NCBI GenBank assembly: GCA_002391625.1
Contig: DGFJ01000011.1
Span: 1 to 20,106 of the forward strand
DNA: 20,106 bases
Direction: 5' to 3'
Source of the DNA: Ruminococcaceae bacterium UBA3903
GTDB lineage: Bacteria; Bacillota; Clostridia; Oscillospirales; Acutalibacteraceae
Under the pieces are notes generated by a model. It had not been told where the DNA came from. It ran no database searches and saw only the letters and a program-made list of their open reading frames with translations. Below are positions 1-7,596 of the stretch, piece by piece. Position numbers and translations under genes: made by a program. The stretch's first letter is position 1. The number at the start of each line of letters is the position of its first letter.

Positions 1-4
1 TTTT

Positions 5-31
5 AAATTTTTTAAATTTTTTAAATTTTTT
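5..31. repeat. Short A/T tandem repeat at window edge
   Basis: Three copies of the 9-mer AAATTTTTT lie head to tail and may continue upstream of the window. They directly precede a terminator hairpin. No function can be assigned. Confidence 0.6.
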
Positions 32-33
32 AG

Positions 34-83
34 TAGGCTCTATTTTTTCTTACCCCAACATTTATTATAGAGCCTATTTTTTT
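34..83 (+). terminator. Intrinsic terminator of an upstream plus-strand gene
   Basis: TAGGCTCTAT (34-43) is perfectly complementary to ATAGAGCCTA (67-76), giving a 10-bp stem with a 23-nt loop, followed by a run of seven T (77-83). The T run lies on the plus-strand side, so it probably ends a gene left of the window. Confidence 0.75.
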
Positions 84-149
84 AGACAAAAGTTCAGTAA
101 TCATCACAAATGTGAGCAACGTATTATAAAACGTATTTCTAGAATATGA

Positions 150-178
150 TAGACTTTTAGTGGCATTTATCGTATAAT
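150..178 (+). promoter_or_regulatory. Predicted sigma-A promoter of the MalT-like regulator
   Basis: TAGACT (150-155) and a perfect TATAAT (173-178) are separated by 17 bp. The predicted start near 185 leaves a leader of about 37 nt before the ATG at 222. The -35 box is only a 4/6 match, so an activator may be needed. Confidence 0.5.
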
Positions 179-221
179 TAGTTCGTATGAAGCATTATCA
201 TGTTCGCAGGAGGTGCGTTTT

Positions 222-2582
222 ATGAACTATAATGAGAAAATAATTTCTAGATTAAATTTACATAATAAATTTAATACTATTTTAAAAAATAAAAACATTA
301 TTTATGTTACAGCACCTATGGGATGGGGAAAAACTACAGCGGTAATAGACTACCTAAGGAAAAATAAATTTACTTATACTTATATAGATGCAGATAACAT
401 TAATGTCAAACAAAGGATTGTTACACCATATGTAGTAATAGATAATTTACCGTTTTTGCCTGATGTTGATAATCAAACTAAAATTAAGCAATTTTTAGAA
501 GATTACAATGGGAAGATTTTTTTAATAAGCAGAATTTTGTTGCCATATTACCTAAAGACGCTAATGATGTGCGAACAAATTGATATTGTCACAGGGGAGG
601 AGCTGCGGTTTACCAAAAATGAGATAATGATGCTAATGAAGGTTAATGCTGTTGTTTCGTCCATGCCGATTGCGGATTTTATTATGAATAAAACAAACGG
701 ATACCCTCCATATGTTAAATTTTTGGTTTTACGTTTGGCTGACGGAGAAAAAATAGATGGTAATTTAGATGCACTGGCACGCAAGGATGTTTATGATTTC
801 TATTATGACCAATTGTTTGCTAAATGGGATAAAAAGTCACGAGAGGTTCTTTTATATATGGCCCCTTTTAAGAAGTTCACTAAGGAGATGGCAGAGAAAT
901 TGTCTAACGTTAGTGATGTATCACTGTTATTAAATGAACTAACGGATACTACGCAATTTCTATCGTTAGATACGGATAATTATTACCACTTTGCTCAGTT
1001 TTTTCAAGAGTTTTCATTGTATTATCAAAACAAGATTTGGACATCTGATAAAATTAATGAAAACTATAATGAGGCTGGCAAGTATTACGAAATGAATGGG
1101 GATATACCAAATGCATTAGAGTGCTACTATAAATGTAAAAATATAATGGCTATTTCACAACTGTTAATAGCTAATTCTGATAAGCATCCTGGGGTTGGCC
1201 ATTATTATAAAACAGAAAAATATTACTTAATTTTGCCATCAGAAATTATATTGACATCACCAGAATTAATGTGCAGTATGAGTATGCTGTACTCCTTAAC
1301 CTGTAACCCTGAAAAGAGTGAATTTTGGTTTAATAATTTACAGAGCTACTGTAAAAACTGTGATAAGGATAGTCAAGAATATAAAAAATCGCAGATTAAA
1401 TTAAGCTATCTGCGAATAGCTTTGCCACATCGTGGTACAAAAATGCTAGCCACTATCATGATGGACACAGCAAAAATATGTATATCGAATTCTTATAAGC
1501 TGCAGGAGTTTTCTGTTACGGGTAATCTGCCCAGCATTATGAACGGCGGTAAGGATTTTAGCAGGTGGAGTAAGCATGACAGAAAATTGTACCATATTAT
1601 GAAGAAACCCGTCGAATTTGTTCTAGGTCTACATGGACAGGGGTTGGCGGAAATAGCCTTGGCAGAAAGTTTGTTTGAAAAGAAGTATGATAACAACTTT
1701 ACTGAAATTTTAATGCTGCTAAATACCGGTATGTTTGCTGCTGAAACAAAGGGCGTTATGGAGATTTACTTTTCGGCAGTTTATATACTGACAAAAATTT
1801 TTTTACGTGAGGGTAAAGACGATGAGGCAATGAATGCTGTAAATGATTTTATAAAAAAATTAGATAGTAGTCATTACGAACAGCAATTATACCCTAACAT
1901 TGCAGCTGTTATTACACGGCTAAATCTGTACAATGGTAATTTAGACGCTATGGAGGAGTGGCTAATAAGCAACGCCCTCAATGAGAACCTTGGTTTTTAC
2001 ATTACAAACAGATTTATGTATCTAACCAAGGTAAGGGTGTACATTCAGAAAGGTGAATATGATAAATCTATTGCGTTGTTAACAAAGCTAATGAGATATT
2101 TTACTGAATATGGGCGTATAATGTGTGAGATTGATGCTCATGTACTTTTTGCTATTACATTTTATAGAATGGAAGACCCCAGATGGAGGGAACATTTTAT
2201 TAAGGCGTTAAATATGGTGAAAAGCTATAATTTTATTGATTGTATATCTTCTTTTGGGGTAGCTATAACGGAACTATTTGCAAAATCAGAATATCCTGTT
2301 AATACAACGTTTATGGAACGCTTGATAGATTGTACACATCAGCAAGCACGGCTGTATCCTCGATATTTAGCACCCTTGCAGGATAAGGTAGCCGCCTTGA
2401 CAGACACAGAGTATTCTATATTAGTGAATATTTCCCAAGGGCTAAAAAATGACGAAATATCAAAGGTTAATTATATAAGCATTAACACTGTTAAATTTCA
2501 TATAAAAAATATTTACAGCAAGCTAGGTGTGGCTAACCGTACACAAGCAATAAAGGCAGCTGGTGAGCTTGGCATTATTTAA
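222..2582 (+). CDS. MalT-like LuxR-family transcriptional regulator (STAND-type ATPase)
   Basis: A 786-residue cytoplasmic transcription factor of the large ATP-binding LuxR (LAL/MalT) type. The ATG at 222 is chosen over the in-frame GTG at 213 because AGGAGG (208-213) sits 8 nt before the ATG and overlaps the GTG. Residues 31-39 (APMGWGKTT) are a Walker A motif and the hydrophobic strand ending in DN near residues 70-75 is a likely Walker B. The long middle part is helical and TPR-like, as in MalT. The last 62 or so residues form a LuxR helix-turn-helix beginning ALTDTEYSIL, with the typical segment NTVKFHIKNIYSKLGV. In this family an inducer such as maltotriose plus ATP drives oligomerisation and activation of a target operon. 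The inducer and targets here are unknown. The nearest obvious carbohydrate gene, the amylase, is about 13 kb away, so a link is speculative. Confidence 0.88.
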   Translation: MNYNEKIISRLNLHNKFNTILKNKNIIYVTAPMGWGKTTAVIDYLRKNKFTYTYIDADNINVKQRIVTPYVVIDNLPFLPDVDNQTKIKQFLEDYNGKIFLISRILLPYYLKTLMMCEQIDIVTGEELRFTKNEIMMLMKVNAVVSSMPIADFIMNKTNGYPPYVKFLVLRLADGEKIDGNLDALARKDVYDFYYDQLFAKWDKKSREVLLYMAPFKKFTKEMAEKLSNVSDVSLLLNELTDTTQFLSLDTDNYYHFAQFFQEFSLYYQNKIWTSDKINENYNEAGKYYEMNGDIPNALECYYKCKNIMAISQLLIANSDKHPGVGHYYKTEKYYLILPSEIILTSPELMCSMSMLYSLTCNPEKSEFWFNNLQSYCKNCDKDSQEYKKSQIKLSYLRIALPHRGTKMLATIMMDTAKICISNSYKLQEFSVTGNLPSIMNGGKDFSRWSKHDRKLYHIMKKPVEFVLGLHGQGLAEIALAESLFEKKYDNNFTEILMLLNTGMFAAETKGVMEIYFSAVYILTKIFLREGKDDEAMNAVNDFIKKLDSSHYEQQLYPNIAAVITRLNLYNGNLDAMEEWLISNALNENLGFYITNRFMYLTKVRVYIQKGEYDKSIALLTKLMRYFTEYGRIMCEIDAHVLFAITFYRMEDPRWREHFIKALNMVKSYNFIDCISSFGVAITELFAKSEYPVNTTFMERLIDCTHQQARLYPRYLAPLQDKVAALTDTEYSILVNISQGLKNDEISKVNYISINTVKFHIKNIYSKLGVANRTQAIKAAGELGII

Positions 2583-2621
2583 ACCTAGCGTTACACTCTA
2601 CACAGCTTGGCTATATGGTTA

Positions 2622-2650
2622 TTGATATTTTTGGCAGTATGCTGTATTCT
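2622..2650 (+). promoter_or_regulatory. Possible promoter of queT
   Basis: TTGATA (2622-2627) and TATTCT (2645-2650) are 17 bp apart. The predicted start near 2657 would give a leader of roughly 65 nt holding the candidate riboswitch. The -10 box is weak. The rest of the gap 2583-2723 shows no clear terminator for the regulator upstream. Confidence 0.35.
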
Positions 2651-2672
2651 AATACATGCACATATGTGTGCG

Positions 2673-2714
2673 GTCAGTTCGCAAAATCCTGACTATAAAT
2701 AAACACTACGGAGG
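2673..2714 (+). promoter_or_regulatory. Candidate preQ1-I riboswitch upstream of queT
   Basis: GTCAG (2673-2677) and CTGAC (2689-2693) form a 5-bp stem closing the loop TTCGCAAAATC, followed by the A-rich tail TATAAATAAACACTACGG and the ribosome binding site GGAGG (2710-2714). This matches the H-type pseudoknot plan of class I preQ1 riboswitches (stem, C-containing loop, A-rich tail). The C directly before the 3' stem strand sits where the ligand-pairing cytosine is in the Thermoanaerobacter element. Loop bases TTCG could pair with CGGA at 2709-2712, which would hide the ribosome binding site and make control translational. The gene behind it belongs to a family known to be preQ1 controlled. 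The match is by eye, and the 5-bp stem lacks the common GG at its top. Confidence 0.65.
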
Positions 2715-2723
2715 AATTTAATA

Positions 2724-3260
2724 ATGAAGAAGAGTACCATTTACTTAGTACAGGGTGCAGTTATTGCTGCCCTGTATGTAGCTTTAACCTATGCACAGGA
2801 GATTTTACTGCCGGGTAGTACATCTATGGCGGTGCAGTTTAGATTATCTGAGCTGTTGACAATGTTTGCTCTGTTTACGCCAGCGGCTATACCTGGATTA
2901 ACAGTAGGCTGTGTTTTAGCTAACCTAGTTTGTATGCAGGCGTTACCCTTGGATATTATATTAGGTTCGTTGGCAACCTTATTAGCTACATTGTGTATGT
3001 ACAAGCTTAGAAATATTCGCATATTTTCATTGCCTATTTTGGCTGTGCTGATGCCTGTTGTTTTTAACGCTGTTATCATTGGTTTGGAAATTGAAATATT
3101 CTTTATCGACGGTTTTATATTCAGTGACTTTTTATTACAAGCAGGTTTAGTGGCACTAGGTGAGCTGGGTGTGTGCGTTGTTTTGGGACTTCCTTTTACA
3201 AAGCTGTTGGAGAAAACAGGGATGTCACGACGACTATTTGAAAAGCCATTAAATATTTAA
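2724..3260 (+). CDS. queT: QueT-type queuosine-precursor ECF transporter, substrate-binding (S) component
   Basis: A 178-residue hydrophobic membrane protein of the QueT family, S components of energy-coupling factor transporters that import queuosine precursors such as preQ1. It starts at an ATG 9 nt after GGAGG. The N-terminus has the family look: a first membrane segment (ALYVALTYA), then VQFRLSELLTMFALFTPAAIPGL, followed by several more membrane segments; about five or six in all. It would need the shared EcfA/EcfA'/EcfT module, which is not in this window. The candidate preQ1 riboswitch just upstream supports the assignment independently. The acetyltransferase begins 76 nt after its stop on the same strand and may be co-transcribed. 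Confidence 0.88.
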   Translation: MKKSTIYLVQGAVIAALYVALTYAQEILLPGSTSMAVQFRLSELLTMFALFTPAAIPGLTVGCVLANLVCMQALPLDIILGSLATLLATLCMYKLRNIRIFSLPILAVLMPVVFNAVIIGLEIEIFFIDGFIFSDFLLQAGLVALGELGVCVVLGLPFTKLLEKTGMSRRLFEKPLNI

Positions 3261-3336
3261 AAGGATTTTGCAGCTTTTAATTACTGAAAAAACACATTAT
3301 GAAGCTCACATATGTAAAATGTTATGGAGGATAATT

Positions 3337-3891
3337 ATGAATCATCATGGTACGGAAATACTTGAAACCAACAGGCTGATTTTAAGAAAATTTACCCTAG
3401 AGGATGGAAAGGATATGTTCAATAATTGGGCATCCAGTAGTGCTGTGACTGAATTTATGACATGGCCGCCATATCAATCAAAGAGAGATGTAGAAGAATA
3501 TATAGATAAATGCATAGATGATTACAGAGATATGTCAAATTATAATTGGTGTATAGTAAACAGAGAAAATAACCAAGCCATAGGTAGTATTGGTGTTGTT
3601 AGTATTAGAGAGGATATTAGTGAGGCTGCAATTGGCTATTGCTTAGGAGAACGATATTGGCACCAAGGAATAATGACAGAAGCCTTTAACAGAGTCATAC
3701 AGTTTTTATTTAAAGATGTTTCTGTTAATAGAATAAAAGCTACCCATGATACTAATAATCCTAACTCTGGTGGGGTTATGCGTAAATGTGGATTAACATA
3801 TGAGGGTACACTAAGAAAATCTGCTGTTAATAATACAGGGGTGTATGATAGTGCCGTTTATTCTATATTAAAGAGCGAATATGAAAAGTAA
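3337..3891 (+). CDS. GNAT-family N-acetyltransferase (RimJ/RimL-like)
   Basis: A 184-residue acetyl-CoA-dependent acetyltransferase. The ATG at 3337 is chosen because GGAGG (3326-3330) precedes it by 6 nt. A longer reading from a TTG at 3268 has no comparable ribosome binding site and would add residues outside the conserved fold. The protein opens with the RimJ/RimL signature ETNRLILRKFTLED, continues with the strand NQAIGSIGVV, and has the acetyl-CoA pyrophosphate-binding segment YWHQGIMTEA, a variant of the Q/R-x-x-G-x-G/A motif. It ends with the conserved NPNSGGVMRKCGLTYEGT region. Members acetylate ribosomal proteins, amino acids or antibiotics; the substrate cannot be told here. It lies 76 nt after queT and ends at the large shared terminator. 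Confidence 0.85.
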   Translation: MNHHGTEILETNRLILRKFTLEDGKDMFNNWASSSAVTEFMTWPPYQSKRDVEEYIDKCIDDYRDMSNYNWCIVNRENNQAIGSIGVVSIREDISEAAIGYCLGERYWHQGIMTEAFNRVIQFLFKDVSVNRIKATHDTNNPNSGGVMRKCGLTYEGTLRKSAVNNTGVYDSAVYSILKSEYEK

Positions 3892-3896
3892 ATAAT

Positions 3897-3943
3897 AATA
3901 CATACAAGGGTATCAGTAATAAACTGCTACCCTTGTATGTATT
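3897..3943. terminator. Bidirectional terminator hairpin between convergent genes
   Basis: A perfect 16-bp inverted repeat, AATACATACAAGGGTA (3897-3912) with TACCCTTGTATGTATT (3928-3943). Its loop carries a further CAGT/ACTG pairing. It lies between the acetyltransferase stop (3891) and the pheA stop (3967). There is no long T run on either side, but the minus side is T/A rich. It probably ends both the queT unit and the aromatic operon. Confidence 0.7.
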
Positions 3944-3966
3944 ACATAGCCAATTATGTGGTAATA

Positions 3967-5100
3967 TTATATTATTTCCTTGTAGTTGCCTAAAAATGAA
4001 AATTCGGGAAGCTCCTCTGATAAAGCACACATTAAATTTAAAGCCGATTTGGTTCTGACGTTGCCTGTAAAATCTACATAGAACATATACTCAAATGCAG
4101 TGTTTGGCATGGGGCGGGACTCGATTTTTGTAAGGTTCAGCCCATGGCTGCTAAAACGTCCCAGCACATTGTATAGAGAGCCTTTAACATGGGGCAGGGA
4201 AAAGCACAGGCTGATTTTGTCAGCATCCTGTGGAATGAACAGCTTTTTAGAAATAACAATAAATCTGGTACAATTATTTTTACTGTTTTGAAAGCCATCT
4301 AATAGGGATTTTAAATGGTATTCCTTAACCGCTTCTTTTGAACATAGGGCGGCACAGTTTAAACGTTTTTCTTTGGCAACATCCTTAGCGGCTATGGCGG
4401 TGTTGGGTGATGGTACAGGTAATAAACCGTTTTCCGCAATATAGCTGGAGCATTGTGCCAGTGCCTGTGGATGTGACCACACCTGTTCAATATCAGTGAT
4501 AGAGCATTGTGGCAACGCAGCTAAGCAATAATCAATATGTAGGTTAAGTGACTGTGCAATAAAAAATCTATATTTTAAGATTAGGTCATATACGTCAGCT
4601 ACTGAACCAGCGGATGAGTTTTCTACTGGCAGTACACCACAATCTGCTTCACCATTTTCAATCGCTTGGAAAACAGCACCAAAGCTTTTGTAAAATATAG
4701 GTTCACAGTTTGGAAAAAGCTTGTTAACCGCAGCGTGTGAGTTAGCACCCTTGATGCCTTGACAGGCAATTTTTAAATCCTTTGATGTGGTATCAATATC
4801 ATACCCAGCGCTACCTACCAATGCCTGTAGAGCTTTGCCAGAACCAACGATATCGTGCTGTAAGCCACGGCTAAGCTCCATTATATTAGAAAAAAGCAGT
4901 TGTGCCGAGTTTCCATATTCGCCACCTTTTTCCTTTATGGCATTTAGTATTTCTTGTTCTCTTTCTTCATTTAGAATAGGTGTATTGTGCTTTTTTTTAT
5001 ACAAACCAACCTCTTTGGCACAGTTCATACGCTGCTTAAAAAGCTCTATTAGCTGTGTATCAATTGAATCAATCTGTTGTCTTATATCCTGTAATTCCAT
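3967..5100 (-). CDS. pheA: Bifunctional chorismate mutase / prephenate dehydratase (P-protein)
   Basis: A 377-residue enzyme converting chorismate to prephenate and then to phenylpyruvate, the committed branch to phenylalanine. Residues 1-85 are an AroQ-type chorismate mutase (LQDIRQQIDSIDTQLIELF, LNEEREQEIL). Residues about 110-285 are prephenate dehydratase with ACQGIKGANSHAA, VLPVENSSAGSV and the catalytic TRF motif at 278-280. Residues about 295-372 form an ACT domain with GSLYNVL and ESRP (327-330), the phenylalanine-binding pair used for feedback inhibition. It is the last gene of the operon. Its ATG lies 14 nt after the aroC stop, with AGAGG as ribosome binding site, and it ends at the large hairpin at 3897-3943. 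Confidence 0.96.
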   Translation of the reverse strand: MELQDIRQQIDSIDTQLIELFKQRMNCAKEVGLYKKKHNTPILNEEREQEILNAIKEKGGEYGNSAQLLFSNIMELSRGLQHDIVGSGKALQALVGSAGYDIDTTSKDLKIACQGIKGANSHAAVNKLFPNCEPIFYKSFGAVFQAIENGEADCGVLPVENSSAGSVADVYDLILKYRFFIAQSLNLHIDYCLAALPQCSITDIEQVWSHPQALAQCSSYIAENGLLPVPSPNTAIAAKDVAKEKRLNCAALCSKEAVKEYHLKSLLDGFQNSKNNCTRFIVISKKLFIPQDADKISLCFSLPHVKGSLYNVLGRFSSHGLNLTKIESRPMPNTAFEYMFYVDFTGNVRTKSALNLMCALSEELPEFSFLGNYKEII

Positions 5101-5114
5101 TGTGTTACCTCTTT

Positions 5115-6185
5115 TTACAAATTAATTAATGCTAACGCCAAAGCAGATTCTACCACTGCTGTGGCACGTGGTACTATACATGGGTCATGCCTGCCGTGAA
5201 TTTCCAGCTCTGTATTGCTTTTGGTTGATAAATCAATGGTTTTTTGCGTGGAGGAAATAGATGGCGTTGGCTTAACCGCAGTGCGGAAAAGTATTGGCAT
5301 TCCTGTTGTTATACCACCCAAAATGCCACCGTTGTTGTTAGAGGTTGTTATAACATTACCCTTATCATCATAGGTGTATGGGTCATTGGCTTGGCTGCCA
5401 TACATTTTTGTTAAGTCAAAGCCTGTACCAAATTCTATACCCTTAATAGCTGGTATGCCAAAAACAATGCTTGATATTAGGTTTTCTACACCGCCAAACA
5501 TTGGGTTGCCTAAGCCTGGTTCTATGCCTGTTGCACAGCATTCAATTATACCACCTACGCTGTCCTGCTTCATTCTGGCAATATCTATATATTCACGCAT
5601 AACACCTTCCTTATCCTTGTTAATCAAGGGGAAGGTTTCTGTGTTTAAACGATGGGAAAGAGCTGTTGGGATATTGATAGGGTCAAACATATTGTCTTTA
5701 ATATCACCAATGCTTGCAATATGGGAGGATATAACTATGCCTCGCCTGTATAATATTTGACGGCATATAGAACCGGCAAAAACAAGTGGTGCTGTTAGTC
5801 GACCAGAAAAATGACCGCCGCCACGTATATCGTTATATCCATGGTAACGCACAAAGCCAGGGTAGTCGCCATGACCAGGTCGTGGTTTGTCTAAAAGATT
5901 GCCATAGTCACCAGATTTTGTATTGGTGTTTTCAATAACAGCACACAGTGGGGTGCCTGTGGTGGTATTGTTTAGCATACCAGACATAATGCTTGGTATG
6001 TCCTTTTCTAAACGAGGTGTAGCTGTTTTGTCCTTGCCCGGTGCCCGTCTTGCCATATGCATTAGTACACGGTCCATATCTATTTTTTCACCAGCAGGCA
6101 GATTGTCGATTACTACGCCTATACCCTTGCCGTGACTTTCACCAAAGATAGAAATTTTAATTTTTTCGCCCCAATATGATGACAT
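5115..6185 (-). CDS. aroC: Chorismate synthase
   Basis: A 356-residue enzyme that turns 5-enolpyruvylshikimate-3-phosphate (EPSP) into chorismate using reduced FMN. The family signatures are present in order: GESHG (residues 15-19), RPGHGD (102-107, normally RPGHAD), RGGGHFSGR (121-129) and, near the C-terminus, GRHDPCIVPRA. The length is normal for the monofunctional enzyme. A strong GGAGG lies just before the ATG. The gene sits 18 nt after aroA and 14 nt before pheA, so the three are almost certainly co-transcribed. A source of reduced flavin is needed; no flavin reductase gene is seen nearby. Confidence 0.97.
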   Translation of the reverse strand: MSSYWGEKIKISIFGESHGKGIGVVIDNLPAGEKIDMDRVLMHMARRAPGKDKTATPRLEKDIPSIMSGMLNNTTTGTPLCAVIENTNTKSGDYGNLLDKPRPGHGDYPGFVRYHGYNDIRGGGHFSGRLTAPLVFAGSICRQILYRRGIVISSHIASIGDIKDNMFDPINIPTALSHRLNTETFPLINKDKEGVMREYIDIARMKQDSVGGIIECCATGIEPGLGNPMFGGVENLISSIVFGIPAIKGIEFGTGFDLTKMYGSQANDPYTYDDKGNVITTSNNNGGILGGITTGMPILFRTAVKPTPSISSTQKTIDLSTKSNTELEIHGRHDPCIVPRATAVVESALALALINL

Positions 6186-6203
6186 AAAGTTACCTCCTAT
6201 GTT

Positions 6204-7463
6204 TTATTCTGATTTTCCGCCTAATTGATTATAATCTGTAAAAAAGGCGGGATAAGATTTGTTTATGCTGTCTTTGTCGCTGATGATTATTCCTTTAGCT
6301 GTCCTGACAGCGGATATTGCCATTGACATTACTATGCGGTGGTCGTTGCACCCGTCAACGGTTCCGCCTGTTATTTTGTCAACGCCTGTTATTGTTAACC
6401 CGTCAGGCTCCTCTATTACCTTTGCACCTACTGTATTTAAGGCGGAGGATATCGCCTGCAAACGGTCACTTTCCTTAATACGCAGTCTTTCTGCACCTGT
6501 AATATGTGTAGTACCTTGCGCAAAGGCCGCTGTTACAGCTAAAATAGGTACAAGGTCAGGTATTTGTGTAGCATCTATATCTGTGGCTATCAGCTCGTCT
6601 GATGATACAGTTACGCTGCTATCGTTTTCGATTACATTAGCACCAAAGGCTTTTAATATTTCTACACATTTTTTATCGCCCTGTAGTGAGTTTTTACCCA
6701 CGCCATTAACGGTAACAGTACCACCTAAAGCACCGCCGCTTAGGAAAAAAGCCGCCTGTGACCAATCTCCCTCACAAGTATAGTTGGTAGGTGTGTATTG
6801 CTGACCTCCTGGTATTATATACCCGTTAGGAGTATTTATAACAGCTACGCCAAATTTACTCATAACATCAATAGTCATATTAATATATCCAATTGACTGT
6901 GGTGGTGAGGTGAGGGTTATTTGGCTGTCACCCTTTAGGAGGGGGAGGGCTAATAGTAACCCTGTAATAAACTGAGAACTAATGTCCCCAGGGATTTTGT
7001 ATTCCCCACTTTGCAGAGTGCCTGTAATTGTTAGAGGTAAGCCACCCTTGGTGTCACAGGTTACGCCCTTTGGTGGCAGACAATCTAAATAAATGCCAAT
7101 AGGACGTTGTGGCAGCCTGCCTTTACCGTTAAATGTAGCAGTCATACCTAGGGCACCTGCAATAGGTATCATAAAACGTAGAGTAGAGCCACTTTCACGA
7201 CAGCATAACGCAGCTGCACCTGCAGAGGTAAACAGCCCGCTACCGTCAACAGTTATGGTATTACCCTTTACTGTTACAGCTACACCTAATGCCTGTACAC
7301 AATCAATAGTAGCCAGTATATCCTGTGACATATCCACAGGGGATATTACGCTTTTGCCCTTAGCCAAGGCACTGCATAATATGGCACGGTGTACGTCACT
7401 TTTTGATGGTGGCACAGTAACTGTACCATTTAATTTACAAGGGCTTACGGTTACGTTGCTCAT
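6204..7463 (-). CDS. aroA: 3-phosphoshikimate 1-carboxyvinyltransferase (EPSP synthase)
   Basis: A 419-residue enzyme that transfers enolpyruvate from PEP to shikimate-3-phosphate. The ATG at 7463 is chosen because AGGAG (7471-7475) lies 7 nt upstream and MSNVTVSPCKL is the family's usual start; an in-frame GTG at 7526 would add 21 unconserved residues. Motifs seen: PPSKSDVHRA with Lys21 (shikimate phosphate and PEP binding), ESGSTLRFM (90-98), GDISSQFITG, GDWSQAAFFL, the catalytic Asp303 in IPDLVPI, IKESDRL (329-335), NDHRIVMS (373-380) and a late Lys402. The PEP/glyphosate loop reads GSTLRF where the E. coli enzyme has GTAMRP. It is separated from aroB by 133 nt containing a hairpin, so it may be partly uncoupled from the first part of the operon. 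Confidence 0.96.
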   Translation of the reverse strand: MSNVTVSPCKLNGTVTVPPSKSDVHRAILCSALAKGKSVISPVDMSQDILATIDCVQALGVAVTVKGNTITVDGSGLFTSAGAAALCCRESGSTLRFMIPIAGALGMTATFNGKGRLPQRPIGIYLDCLPPKGVTCDTKGGLPLTITGTLQSGEYKIPGDISSQFITGLLLALPLLKGDSQITLTSPPQSIGYINMTIDVMSKFGVAVINTPNGYIIPGGQQYTPTNYTCEGDWSQAAFFLSGGALGGTVTVNGVGKNSLQGDKKCVEILKAFGANVIENDSSVTVSSDELIATDIDATQIPDLVPILAVTAAFAQGTTHITGAERLRIKESDRLQAISSALNTVGAKVIEEPDGLTITGVDKITGGTVDGCNDHRIVMSMAISAVRTAKGIIISDKDSINKSYPAFFTDYNQLGGKSE

Positions 7464-7551
7464 ATGAACACTCCTAATATTATAATCATTGTGTACCCAT
7501 ATTTTATAATTGTAAGCAATGGGCACAGCCGATATAATCTTGATAAACTAA

Positions 7552-7573
7552 AGGGACGTGGTTAAACGTCCCT
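7552..7573 (-). terminator. Hairpin between aroB and aroA, possible weak terminator
   Basis: AGGGACGT (7552-7559) pairs perfectly with ACGTCCCT (7566-7573) around a 6-nt loop. Read on the minus strand, the stem is followed by TTTAGTTTAT, only a weak U tract. It could lower transcription into aroA, aroC and pheA, or mark a processing site. No convincing promoter was found in the rest of the 7464-7596 gap. Confidence 0.45.
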
Positions 7574-7596
7574 ATGTTTTAACTTAGTATATTATA

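Noticed and set aside
119..134. Imperfect palindrome ACGTATTATAAAACGT upstream of the MalT-like gene
   Set aside because: Two mismatches, mostly A/T, and no second copy found in the window. Not enough to call an operator.
3268..3336. Longer acetyltransferase reading from a TTG at 3268
   Set aside because: The added residues do not belong to the fold, and GGAGG is spaced correctly for the ATG at 3337.
7464..7526. N-terminal extension of EPSP synthase with Tyr and Trp codons, possibly a leader peptide
   Set aside because: It has no stop before the aroA ATG and no ribosome binding site of its own, while AGGAG is well placed for the ATG at 7463.
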